Origin: Vanrija pseudolonga
Lineage: Eukaryota > Basidiomycota > Tremellomycetes > Trichosporonales > Trichosporonaceae
Direction: 5' to 3'
DNA length: 64,000 bases
Assembly (NCBI RefSeq): GCF_020906515.1
Contig: NC_085854.1
Span: 2,542,001-2,606,000, forward strand
Shown here: positions 11,093-23,803 of the stretch, piece after piece
How the letters are laid out: every line of letters starts with the position of its first letter
Position numbering within the stretch: the stretch's first letter is position 1
Made by a program: the position numbers and the translations under genes
The notes under the pieces: generated by a model
Seen by the model: the letters and a program-made list of their open reading frames with translations, nothing else
Told to the model about the DNA's origin: nothing
Databases searched by the model: none

Positions 11093-11865
11093 CTACGCCT
11101 CCTCAGTCGACAGCGCCCAGAAGGTCAAATCGACGCCGTTGATGGGGAACGTTGTCTTGGCGACGTCACGGAACCCGCGCTTGGCATACCACGCAACCTG
11201 GGGTCAGTTTGATCACATCAAAGCCACGCACATTCTCAAGGTTCTGAGTGATCAACACGGCGTGCTTGCCCTCTGCCTTGGCGCGCGCTGTGATCTTCTC
11301 CACGAGCGCCGAGCCGAGCCCCTTGCCTTGGAATGCTGGGGTCGTGGACAGGTAGGTGATGTAGTAGAATGGCTTGGTGGTGTCGGGTCCCCAGGCGCGC
11401 TCTTCGAGCTCGTGGAAGCCTTCGGCGATCTGCAGCGTGTCAGGGCTGCTGTTTACGACGAGGACATACCCGCTTGCTGGCGGCGGCGAACTGCGGCAGA
11501 TCGGCGAGAAGCTCCTTCGATGCCTTGCTGTACTCGTTCTCCGCGTTGGGGCTTGGATGTCAACACTGTCCAGGCTTCACTGCTCACGTCTCGCCCCACA
11601 ACAGGCCCGGCTTGGCGACAATCAGAACAGCGCCGGGTCGCTCATCCCCCTCGGCAGTTGCAGAGTAAACCTCCAGGTCCTTGACGCCCTCGTACACCCG
11701 CATCTTCATACGCGCGAGCACGACGTCGTCACGTCCGCCGTTGATGACCTGTGACACATGGCCGGGGCCGAAGCCGTCCACGAGGATCTGGGCGTACTGA
11801 TCGACCGTGGCAGGCGAGTCGTCGACCACGGGCGTGATGGTGATGGGGGCTGGAGCAATGGTCAT
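11093..11865 (-). CDS. GNAT-family N-acetyltransferase
   Basis: Four exons (11865-11588, 11551-11470, 11429-11232, 11197-11093) encode 220 aa. The acetyl-CoA binding motif A is visible as YYITYLSTTPAFQGKGLGSALVEKI, with the Q-G-K-G-L-G loop. It is followed by VLITQNLEN and the motif-B-like VAWYAKRGFRDV near the C-terminus. It is a predicted soluble acetyl-CoA-dependent transferase; the acceptor substrate is unknown. The last intron interrupts the gene right after LITQ-x-x-E-N, the same place as in the related gene at 20898-21731. Confidence 0.82.
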
Positions 11866-14490
11866 GGAATGTGTGTGTGTGGGTGGTGTTGAAGAGCAGA
11901 GTTGATGGTGGTTGGCTTTTGAAGTGCACCAGCCGGGTGGTGTTACATGTCGACATTGGCCGTCCCCCACTCTGCCTGGCTACCCCCCACTCCTCAGCTA
12001 GCTCCACTGCAACCGAGGCGATAGCCTGCTGCGATCCGTCCAGATCCCGCTGGTGACGACGTCTCAGCGTCGCCTAATGCATGCGAGCTGCTGCCAGCAT
12101 ACACTCATGCGAGGTCGTTGTTGACATGTTGACATGTGGTGCTGTCGGCCTCGTCCGACAAGATCGCTTGCGACTGCCAGTTGTCGCTCGCCGGCCCCGC
12201 TGACATCCAACATCGACATCCGCTCGACTCGACATCCTCTTCAGAACGCGTGAGCCAAACCCCGGACCCGAAGTTGCGTCTGCGTGTCCTGCACGCGTCA
12301 TACGCGCATACGCGGGGTACAGAGGTGTACTCCGCAGTAGTGGAGCACCACGTCGGGTCGAGTTGTGTCTCGTCGCGTCGCACGCGCCGCCGGCCGGAAG
12401 TCGGACCTCGGACGTCGGGCCTCAGCCGCCTGCGCCCGCAGCGCCGTCGTCGCCGTCCCTCGGCTGGCAACGCATATCGCTATCGACTGGAGGACCGGCG
12501 GGACGTCCGTATGCCGTTGGGGTTGACTTGCGAGCGGTCGAGGTGATAAGATTGCTAGATTCCGAATGACGGACAGTGCGATAGTGAGGTGACGAGTAAC
12601 GACTGCTGACTGTGGGTGCCTACGCCGGGTGGGCTTCGCCCTGCGAGTCACCCCGTTCACTCTGACCTTTGGCAAGCGTGCAGATTTTCTCGATCCCCCG
12701 GCAAGCCGTGCTCCTCGCTGTTCCGAGCGTGATGCACACAGACTCATGGCGACAAATGCTCTGTCAGACGACCTTGGTCATCTTTCGCTTTGCACTGGGT
12801 ATCCGGCCCCTCAACGACCCGCCGCCCCTCATTGCCTCTTGCCAACCGTCGCTTGTGGCTGACGCCATGACGGGCGTCGTCGCGCAGAAGAAGCCCAGGT
12901 TGACCTAGGTTGACCCAGGTTGAGCCAGGCCGACCCACTCCGACGACACAAAATCTAGTGCCAAGCCCAAGCCTCACCTCGCCTCCCCTCCGCCCTCCGC
13001 TCTTCGCGGGGGATCGACGCCGCCGCGCCGCCGTTGCGCTGCCACGTTGCGCCTCGTCTCAGATATCTCATATCGTCGCTGACGCAAGATATCGCGCCTC
13101 TGGCGAATACACGTACATCACATGGTCCATATCCGGGGCGATGTGTAAAGACAAGGCACCGGTGTGCAGGCTGGAGCTGGACCGACACCGCTGCCGAGAC
13201 TGGCCCCGCTCTCGACCCGCCAACCTCGCCGAGGCGCGACGCCGAGAACGAGACCCCAAACGCCAGTGGCGGCGTGCACGTCTAGCGTTGTTCTAGCTGG
13301 CGTGCTGGGGCGTGCGAGCGGGCGTGCCAGCAGCCCATTGTGCGTGCAGTTGCGGCATGCTGCCCGCTGTGAAAACTTGCCTTGCGGCCAGTCGCACGAC
13401 ACAGCACGACCATACTCCGACACGAGCGGGCTTGCGGACTTGTTCGGTGCTCGCGGCAGCCCTGCGGCAGCTTGCGGCCCACTTACCGCGCTAGAGCGGA
13501 ATGACCCTCGTCGTCGCGCAACGAGAATATCACCAACGGCCGGCATGGGTGCCACCTCGCTCGCCCCGCGCGCACGGTGGTTTTCCACCTATCATGCGGC
13601 ATGAGGCCGCCTGGAGTCAGCCAGCCGTAGGTGACACGTGAACACCTGTGCTGTCGGTGGCGTTCGGGGCGGGCACCGGACGACGATCTCTCATGCCAGC
13701 ATCGAAAATCCGCGGCGACGCTGATATGCAACAGACGTCGTAAGGCTGGCTTGGCTTAGCACGCGATTCTCGGATGAAATTAATCTGCCTGTTCACGCGT
13801 CTTCGTGCCGAGGGGGGTTGCTACGAGCGCTACGCGCCGGGTGTAGGCTGCTATTGCTTGTAGCAATACATCCTTGCAGCTCCGAGACATTAAGGTTTAA
13901 CAGCTGACACGCGCGCGCCGAGCCAGAAAACTTGGTCGAGTGACACCCACTGTAGCGCGCAACTTTTAATCTCAGGGACAACAGCTGATGGCGTGATATC
14001 GTCGTGATATCTGTTTTTTTTCCTTCTACCTCTGCATCTGCTCTGTTGCCACTCGCTTAGATTCTGCGGCGCCGTCCTACGGATCATGCACATCGAAGCC
14101 GCACCGGAGCTTGTACGGCGTAGGCTTCTCCTCTCCCCTCACGTTTCGAGCGAGCTACGAGGTCGGTCGAGCGGGTCTGCCGCCGGCTGACTGTGTGTCC
14201 CTGACCCTCAGCGAGCTCGGAGGGTGCGAAGACGGCGTGCATGAGAGATATCCGACAGAATCACGCCATCTGTCGTCCTCATCACTCAACTTCGGTCACC
14301 ATATTGGCCCTCTGGACGCGGCAAACAAAGGGACAGCAAGGGCTCTGGCTCGAGACAAGCGTGCCCGGCATGGCTTGGCTTGCAACACCTCGCTTGGATC
14401 ATGCACCTCCTCCTCCCACACCTGGCGTCGTCGCAGATTTTTTGCCTCTCACGCGCACTCTAGACTTACTCCCCACGCGTCGTCCTCACT
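11866..14490. other. 2.6-kb gene-free stretch
   Basis: It lies between the GNAT and permease genes, whose starts diverge. It contains the 4 x 10-bp repeat at 12897-12936 and a GT microsatellite near 11870. The open frames are short, overlap on both strands and lack motifs or plausible exon chains. Confidence 0.5.
12897..12936. repeat. 10-bp tandem repeat, four degenerate copies
   Basis: Consecutive units AGGTTGACCT, AGGTTGACCC, AGGTTGAGCC and AGGCCGACCC decay from left to right. They lie in noncoding DNA and no gene is affected. Confidence 0.75.
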
Positions 14491-16332
14491 ATGGCCGGAC
14501 CAGGTAACGTCAGACCGCAGCACGCCACGGTGGCACCGTCGGGGCGATCTCCTCCGCGTCATGGAAACGCTGCCGTGTATAAGAGTGCCGTTGATTATCG
14601 CACCGAGGCCACTCCCCTCATCGCATCTACCTCGACAGCAGCCTACAACACCATGGGCAACGAACAGGAACACTACTCAAACGAGCTGGCGAGCAACGCA
14701 CCGAACGGCCACCGCGGCTTCAACGCCGCCGCCGATGACGACAAGTCGTCCAACCTCGGCGCGTCCCACCCCATTGTGTCCGAGGAGTCGCTCCCCGGCC
14801 GCAGGCAGATTGGCTTCTGGTCGGCCGTCTTCATCATCTTCAACCGCATGCTTGGCACTGGGTGAGTAACCGTGGGGGAGGGTGTGTTATGACGTCTGGC
14901 TGACAATCCCCGCAGTGTTTTCGCCACTCCTAGTGCCATTCTCAGCCTCAGTGGCTCGGTCGGCCTTGCCCTCTTCATGTGGGTTATCGGCTCCATCATT
15001 GCCGCTGCCGGTATGACCGTCTACGTTGTCTGGGGCTCGTCGATCCCCAAGAACGGTGGCGAGAAGAACTACCTCGAGTACCTGATTCGCAAGCCAAAGT
15101 ACCTCATCACGTGCATGTACGCCTCGAACGGTGTCCTCCTCGGCTGGGCTTCCGGCAACTCGATCGTCTTTGGCGAGTACATTCTCCGTGCTGCCAACCA
15201 GCAGCACCCCGGCCAGTGGACTCGTCGTCTTGTCGGCTTCGCCTGCATCACTTTCGTCTTCCTCCTCCACGGTACCCGTCTCCGCTGGGGTCTCTGGCTC
15301 CAGAACATCCTCGGTGTCTTCAAGTTTATCATCCTGCTCATTGTCATCATTGGCGGCTTTATCGCCCTCGGCGGCCACCTCAAGGTTGAGAAGCCCAACA
15401 ACTTTGCCCACCCCTGGGAGGGCACCACTGCCAGCGCGAGCAGCTTCTGTCTCTCGCTCTACAACGTCATTTGGTCGTACGTTGGCTTCTCCAACGTCAA
15501 CTACGCTCTGTCCGAGGTCAAGAACCCCAAGCGCACTGTCCGCATTGCCGGTCCCCTTGCCATTGGCATCATCACCATCCTCTACATCCTCGCCAACATT
15601 GCCTACTTTGCCGCCGCCTCCAAGAAGGACATTACCGAGTCGGGCACCCTTGTCGCTGCCCTCCTCTTCCGCAACGTCTTTGGCACCAAGGCTGAGCGTG
15701 CTCTGTCCGTGTTCGTTGCCCTCTCGGCTCTTGGCAACGTCCTTTCCGTCGTCTTCTCGCAGGGTCGTGTCAACCAGGAGCTCGGTCGCGAGGGTATCCT
15801 TCCCTTCTCCAAGTTCTGGGGCTCGAACCGTCCCTTCAACGCTCCCCTTGCTGGTCTCGGTCTCCACTGGGCCATCTGTCTCATCACCATCTTTGCTCTT
15901 CCCCCCGGTGACGCTTATGGCTTTGTGATCAACACCATCTCGTACCCCTTGTCCGTCATCAACGCCGTCATCTCGTTTGGCATTGTCTTCATCTACTTCT
16001 TCCCCAACTTCTACAAGGACGAGCCCGGAAACCACGTCCCCCGCCCCAACGTCTGGGCCACTGGCGCCGCTCTCTTCTTCGGCCTCGCCAACGTCTTCCT
16101 CTTCATTGTCCCCTTCACCAAGCCCCCCAAGGGTGGTGAGCCCTACAAGACTCTCCCCTACTGGACGCACGCTGTTGCCGGTTGGGCGGTCTTCGGCATC
16201 GGCTTCATCTACTGGCTCGTCTGGGCCAAGCTCTTCCCCACGGTCGGCGGCTACAACCTCGTCCGTGTCAAGGAGGTTGGTGCCGATGGCCTTGAGCGCA
16301 ACGTCTTCAAGCACGAGAAGAAGCAGCAATAG
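14491..16332 (+). CDS. amino acid permease, high-affinity methionine permease (Mup1)-like
   Basis: Two exons, 14491-14861 and 14916-16332 (54-nt intron), encode 595 aa. The first ~115 residues are hydrophilic. The APC/LAT-type core opens with IGFWSAVFIIFNRMLGTGVF, where the G-T-G-(V/I)-F loop marks helix 1 substrate binding. It continues with WGSSIPKNGGEKNYLEY, then YVGFSNVNYALSEVKNP in the helix-6 region, as in yeast Mup1 and Mup3. About twelve hydrophobic segments are visible. It is expected to import methionine or related amino acids at the plasma membrane. The preferred codons are very C/T-rich at the third position, which suggests high expression. The same bias produces a long false frame on the opposite strand. 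Confidence 0.9.
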
Positions 16333-16779
16333 GCGCTGTTTCGACATTAGATATATAATACTCTCATTACAATGTAATACATATGCTTGTGCTACGGTGC
16401 TACAGGTGTCGTGGTTGCCGTGTCGTGGTTGCGGTGTCGCGGTCCCCGGAATGATCGGCGACGGGAGGGGTTGCCGAGAGTGCCTACGGAGAGTGCCTTC
16501 ATATGCCACGAGTCCAGACTCGAGCAGCTGATTATTATAGACATGGCGTCGCAATTTGTTTCGTGTCGGAAGGCGACGACAAGCCGCAACGGCTGTGACA
16601 GTCGACTTGCGCACGCCGAATTAGCCGGCCATCAAGGGGTGGCCGCGTCTGGGAGTCGCAGCATGGCGGCGGAGCGCAGGCGGGGGCGACTGGCCGTGGA
16701 GTGAGAAGTGCCTAGCCGTAAGCTTGCTATGCAACCGGGGCTTGTTTGTTGTTGTCTTCCCAGCGTCATTGTCGCGTTG
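16333..16779. other. gene-free stretch between convergent genes
   Basis: These 447 bp hold the 3' ends of the permease and the small secreted protein. A short imperfect repeat of GTGTCGTGGTTGC/GGTGTCG occurs near 16407-16442. Nothing else is seen. Confidence 0.45.
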
Positions 16780-17118
16780 TCACATGGTCGCGAGTCCAAT
16801 AAGGCCAAAGACGGCGAAGATACCTGCGCCGACGATGGGAGGGACGAACTGCTCGTAGTTGGACAGGCAGGACACGGCGTGCAGGTCTTTCTGGCCTGGC
16901 GGGGGCGGTATCCCGGTGGGTTTGTTGATGGTCAAGGAAGTGAGGGTCGGTGGGTGGGTGGTTTGGGATGTGTGGGTGGCCGTCGTGGAGTGGCCATGGG
17001 TGGTTGGAGACGGTGTCGAGACCACTCCAGCGCCTACTGAAGGCGACGGGGTAGCTGGGACTGGGGCGGCCGACACTGCGATCAAAGGAGCGACGAGGAC
17101 GAGCGTGGCGAAGCGCAT
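16780..17118 (-). CDS. small secreted or surface protein, Ser/Thr/Pro-rich
   Basis: A single exon encodes 112 aa. The start at 17118 gives a clear signal peptide (RFATLVLVAPLIAVSAAPVP, likely cleavage after VSAA). A ~60-residue Thr/Ser/Pro-rich stretch suited to O-glycosylation follows, then CLSNYEQF. A hydrophobic C-terminal segment (PPIVGAGIFAVFGLIGLATM) ends the protein and could be a membrane anchor or an anchor signal. No family is recognised. A TATATA lies about 100 bp upstream (near 17210). Confidence 0.6.
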   Translation of the reverse strand: MRFATLVLVAPLIAVSAAPVPATPSPSVGAGVVSTPSPTTHGHSTTATHTSQTTHPPTLTSLTINKPTGIPPPPGQKDLHAVSCLSNYEQFVPPIVGAGIFAVFGLIGLATM

Positions 17119-18255
17119 CGTTGAGTGTTGTTGAGCAGACTCTATGTTGTACGCCTAGGCATTGCATGTATGTAACTAGCAGGAGCCACTTGGCATTCTC
17201 GCACCACCTATATACAGCACGACTCCTGCTTGGACGTCGCAACGCGTGAGAACACGCCGGTGGAGTAGCCGACTAAAGCGGGTTACGACGTGCACCGCAA
17301 ACAACGGGTCCTGGAGAGGGCGGGCGGACGCGACCCGCCGCAGAATAGCGCGACGACAGCCCGAGCGAGCGAGGCGAGCTGGCCCAGTGACTCATCCATG
17401 CACGCAGACACGGATCCGCAGCACTGCCCTGTGTGTGCGTGTGTGTACGATGACTGGCGGTGGCGCAAGACGAGGACACCGAGGTCATCGTCGCCAAGAC
17501 GCGCCGCTCCGTCTATGACCGCTCTTTCGGCCGGCGCAGCGCGTGACTCCGAGGCATCTCATTAGGATCTGGCACTGATCTCCTCGCCAGCCTCACCAAA
17601 GGCGCCTCCACGCGAGCCACAACACTGCCTCGCGTCTTGGCGCGCTGGCCGAGGCCAGAGGCCACACCGCCACTCGGCCAGTATGCGGCGCGTGCGGCGC
17701 GAGTAGCGACAGCATGGCCCTGCTTGCATGTCCCGAACGGCTTGGATCTGTTCTCCGAATCGGCCCATCACATGGGCATCAACGCCAACGCTTGTTTGGC
17801 GCGGCCGAACATGTTTACGTTGGAAAAGTCTTTTTTAGGTGCGAGCACCGCTTTGCTACGTGTGCGGAGGTGTCCGCTGGCCGTGTCGGCCTTGCCTCCC
17901 TGGGCCCGACACGGCGTCGGAACCCCTTCCGCGCCGACCGCCGCGCCGCACCGTAACTGCCAGTGATGCATGTCGCCGTCATGCTGTGAGTCCGCTGCCA
18001 GTGTCGGCGAAATCGGTCTCTTTCGTTGATTGTGGATGCGTAGACTGCAGGGGAGAGGGGGGCGGAGATTGACGATCAAGTCCGTTCGAGGCAGGCGATA
18101 AGTCTTGCTGCGGCGGACCATCATTGCGATGTGGTGTAGTCAGCACATGCTCGCCGAGTACCGCCGGGACCGAGAACGGCCGAGGAGGAGCACGGGAGAC
18201 GCAGGTAGCGATGCCATTGGTCACATTGGTGCAATTCTATCATCTATCTAGTGAA
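17119..18255. other. 1.1-kb gene-free stretch
   Basis: It lies between the small secreted protein and the 3' end of the LtrA gene. Frames on both strands are short and motif-free. The part adjoining 17118 should hold the small gene's promoter. Confidence 0.45.
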
Positions 18256-20524
18256 CTACACGAACCACGTTCTAAACCAAGCAGTGGCTTCGCGCCGCAG
18301 TCGTGCCCATCGGCCGCTCTTGTCCTCGCCTTCTGGCACCGCTGTCCACTCCATAAGGGCTTGTAGCACCTTGGTGAACACATTGATAAGAGTGTAGACA
18401 ATGGCCACGATGGCCAGCGCCCACCCATGCCACGCGATCGCGTACAGCGGACTGCTGTTTTTGACCTCGGGATGCCCGTTGGTGTCGGCCGTCGTGAGGT
18501 ACAGCTCGTCGCTGACCAAGCTCCACATGTTGCGGTGGCCGAGGTCGAGGAGGCCGAGGAGGGCAAGGAAAACGCCAAACAGCATCTGTGTGCCGTTTAC
18601 GATCCACTGGGCGTGGCCCTTGAACTTGTACCGGAGTAGGGAGCGGATCGCGATCAGGATGAGCACGCATCCCGCGACGGGGTACAGCCAAAGAAGGCCC
18701 TGTGCGACTTCGTTTGAGAGCTCTTTGATTACCTCTTGAACGAGCTCGTCGCCGACTTCAGCGACAGTTTCGTTGGCGCTGGTTGTGTCGAGAGCAACGA
18801 GCTTCTCGAGCAGACGGAAGGGTTCGGCACCAACTTCGACGCCAGTGCGCTGGAGAGTGTCAGCTGGCTGTATAGCTTGCTGCTGTTTGTTTTACTCACC
18901 GAAGCCACAGCGAGAATAATTTGCCCGGCATATTGGCTGACCATGAGCTCGGGGCTCTGCAACGGGTCGGTTTGGTTGACATAGCGCGAGATGAGCTTGT
19001 ACTCGGTCGCGAAGCTGGGAAGGATGCTCAGGCGGTTCAAGTGATGCTGAGCGCTCCGCATCACTTGAGGGGGAATCTCGGTGCCGTTGAGCGTGGCACT
19101 TGCGATATTGAAGTAGTAGTCCATTGTCGTCGACAGTCCGTCGTTGAACGAGTTGCCAATGATTGAGTTTGTCATTGCCGACAGGAGCAAGAGGATGCCA
19201 AAGTGGAGCGGGTAGTGGACCACCTCCCAGAAGAACGACCGCATCGGGTTGACCGTGTCGTGCTTTGAAAAGTGCGAAAACATGAAGTTCCAGATGTTGT
19301 AGATGACGAGGATGACGAGGAACACTTGGGCATAGTAGGCGGTGTGCGACTGGCCGAGACCGACGAGTGCGTTGCCAAAGACCTTGGTGAGGGTAATGAA
19401 GCCTTCGCCAAGGATGATGAGCGACAGAGCGCCGTACCGCTCGGCAATGTACTCGTCGGGAGTGAGCGGGCCGTCAATGAGGAGAGCTGGCTGGATCCAC
19501 ACGCCGACGATCTCGACGAAGATGCCAGCGTAGAACAGGCCGACCTTGGCACTGGCCACGGGCTGGGTGGTGGCATGGAGTGCCACAGCGATGATGGAGA
19601 AGATGCACGAGATGATGAGTGTGACAGCGTTGATCTGGGGCGCGGGGGATGGGCGGCCGATGCGGCGCGAGCTGAGGATGACTGGGGTGAGCGTTGTCGC
19701 GGGGTTCCGACGTACCACAGAGCCACTCGAATGCGAGGAACGCGCGGCTGACGGCGAACGCGATCACGACGGTGAGGAATGAGCTGGCGGCCGATGCGTG
19801 CTTGACCTGGTCCTTGGCGTCGAGCTGCGGCACATAGTCGGCGCCTAGCACCTTTCCAGGCTGCCATCCGTTGCTTGCGGCGCCAATGTACAGCATGACG
19901 GCAATCTGGAGCGCCTTGAAGATGCGGTGGAACGTGTCGTCGGCCTCGTACGTCGCGTCATAGTGCAGCTGGGCGGTCCAGATGCGGATCAGGATAACAT
20001 AGTAGGAAAAGTAGACGGGGATGGCCCCGGGCTCCTGCACCTCGTGAGACGCCGAGAATGTGGACAGGACGGCGACGAGGACCAGATCGTAGAACAGCGA
20101 TACCCACTCGCTGGCACGGTGCTGCTCCGCAATGTATGGGCCATACGCTTGCTCCCAGTACGCCACGTCGTTTCCGCGGTCCTCTTCGTTGGCCGCGAGC
20201 CATCGGCGACGCACTTCGCGGTCGTACGGGAGAGGCTCCTGGCGGAAGGGCAGGCGCTTGTGCACCTTTTCCTTGCGGTGCGTGATGAACACTGCGTTAC
20301 GCTCGCCATCCTCGTCTTTGGAACCGTGGCCGTGGTGTGCGGAGCTGGAGGGGCGTCAGCCACGTTTGTCGACCCAGGCCTTACTCGTGATTCCGCTCGT
20401 GTCCAGCCACGGTGCTCGCGGGCTCCGAGTCGACGACGCTTAGCTGTGGCTCGTTGCCGCGGGCCGCCTCCTCCTCCTGCGCAACATCTGTTGGTCGCTT
20501 CTCGCTCGTTGTCGTGTCTGCCAT
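18256..20524 (-). CDS. LtrA (low temperature requirement A)-like multi-pass membrane protein
   Basis: Four exons (20524-20385, 20344-19716, 19681-18900, 18849-18256) encode 714 aa. The N-terminus is hydrophilic. The domain starts with ASEWVSLFYDLVLVAVLSTFS, matching the E-L-F-x-D-L-V-F signature of bacterial LtrA, and continues with ERYGALSLIILGEGFI, the diagnostic E-R-(F/Y)-x-x-(F/L)-x-x-I-x-L-G-E block. Around ten hydrophobic segments are visible. LtrA was named from a Listeria gene needed for growth in the cold; the molecular activity is not established. In fungi such genes are lineage-patchy. The four short introns show that it is a settled nuclear gene. Confidence 0.82.
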
Positions 20525-20897
20525 CGTGTGTGAATGGCGTCGAGGGGAAAGTGTTGACATGCAAACAGTCTGCACCAGATCTATACATAGGTTGGATCCC
20601 AGCCCGTAAGACAGAGTTCCTGACGTCAACACCACCTGCATCATTTTTGCCTGTGCTGTGCATGCAGTGCTCCACCTTGCCGTAGCTTACAGATCCAGAC
20701 CCCGGGGAGGCAGGTACCCCCGCTCAAAAGCCCTCCCTCACTCGCTCGCTTACGGCGTCGACTCCCCCTCCCGCAAAGATACCACCGACAAGATCCGCAG
20801 CTTTTTCATCCACGCATGCAGTGCGCGCCAAGACGCCGACCGCACAGTCTGACCGACGCGACACTGGACCCGAAGAGCCAGTGACGCGCGCCGCTCC
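20525..20897. other. gene-free stretch
   Basis: These 373 bp between the LtrA start and the end of the second GNAT gene hold no recognisable gene. They are presumably the LtrA promoter. Confidence 0.4.
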
Positions 20898-21731
20898 CTA
20901 CGACCTCGCTATCCGCTGCCACGAGACGGCCGAGCGCTTCCGTTCGCTCGGCATCTCGGTTTCTCGGTTCCGCGGGGCCAGCACAGCTCCTTGTTGACAA
21001 CGTGGGCCGCGATTCTCGGCGTACCGCAATCGCCTCTTGGCACGCATCTGGTGTGTTAGCGGCGGCATCGCTCAGTCACATACGTTGCTCTCAGTCTGGG
21101 TGATGAGGCCCACTTCGACACCCTCGCGCTCGGCTCGCTCAAACAGCTTGCGCAGGAGCGACCCCGCGAGGCCCTTGCGCTCGGCCCAAGGCGCCGTGCC
21201 GAGAAAGTCGACGGAGAAGATGTCCTTGGCGGCGGTGGGACCCCAAGCCTTGACCTCAAGCTTGTGCAGGTCGCCGAAGAATGTCTCCGCGGCGGCGCCA
21301 ATCTCCGGGTCTGACGACTTGACCATCTCAATCGAGTCGGGGTTGCGCTCGTCGGGCCTGGCGTCGTCAGCAGCTGAGCACGGCGACAAGACTCACTCTC
21401 CCTTCATCTCCTTGCCCGGCGCGCTGAAGACCATGACCGCGCCGTAGACATCCCGTGGCGCGTCGCCCCAGATTCCTTCGGGCACAGGGCCGGTCGGGTT
21501 GGACGCCCAGACTTCGAGGTCGAGAACACCTCCAACCGCGTGCGATCGCCACGAGACGAGTGCGCGCTCTGCTGGAGGAGTGAGCGGCTCATCGGGCTTG
21601 GGTGGTGCCGCGTCCCGCAGCGCTCGGCCGACCCAGTTGTTCTGGTCGTTGAAAGCCCAGGCAAGGGTCGTGCCGGCGCGCCTGCCCTCCTCCACCGTCT
21701 GCAATGTCTCGATGCTTGGCTGGATGGTCAT
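20898..21731 (-). CDS. GNAT-like acetyltransferase, C-terminus uncertain
   Basis: Proposed exons are 21731-21397, 21357-21084 and 21047-20898 (252 aa). The body has the GNAT block DIFSVDFLGTAPWAERKGLAGSLLRKLFERAEREG and then VGLITQTESN. Here the usual Q/R-x-x-G-x-G/A loop reads A-E-R-K-G-L-A. The third exon is in frame but gives a basic tail instead of the expected aromatic YEKxGF-type ending. It may be mis-spliced, replaced or decayed. Without splicing, the frame would stop three residues after TESN. Body confidence is good; the end is weak. Confidence 0.6.
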
Positions 21732-21988
21732 TATGGAATAAGTGTGGTTACTAAAGTCGAGCCAGTTGTGGAGCTCAACCCGAGCAAGCACAACGTCATG
21801 AACCAGGTCTCGGCCGTCTCGGAGCGAAAAGTCCGACCTCCGAGACCGCGTCGGCGACTGCCCTCGCTGATTTAAACACAGCATTTCATCAATCATCAAT
21901 GGGCGTATAGAGGCAACAGGTATGGGGTCATGACCAAGCATGAGCTGGGTATGGGTGTCTAGTGATGCAAGGGGGTTAATGTGGCTAG

Positions 21989-23803
<1,815 letters not shown>

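Noticed and set aside
12105-13604. Several 100-150-codon frames on both strands
   Set aside because: They overlap one another, are Arg/Ala/Pro-rich, lack motifs and cannot be chained by plausible introns.
14887-16614. 575-codon open frame on the minus strand
   Set aside because: It lies exactly antisense to the methionine-type permease. It is an Asp/Glu/Gly/Val-rich mirror produced by that gene's C/T-biased third positions, with no domain signature.
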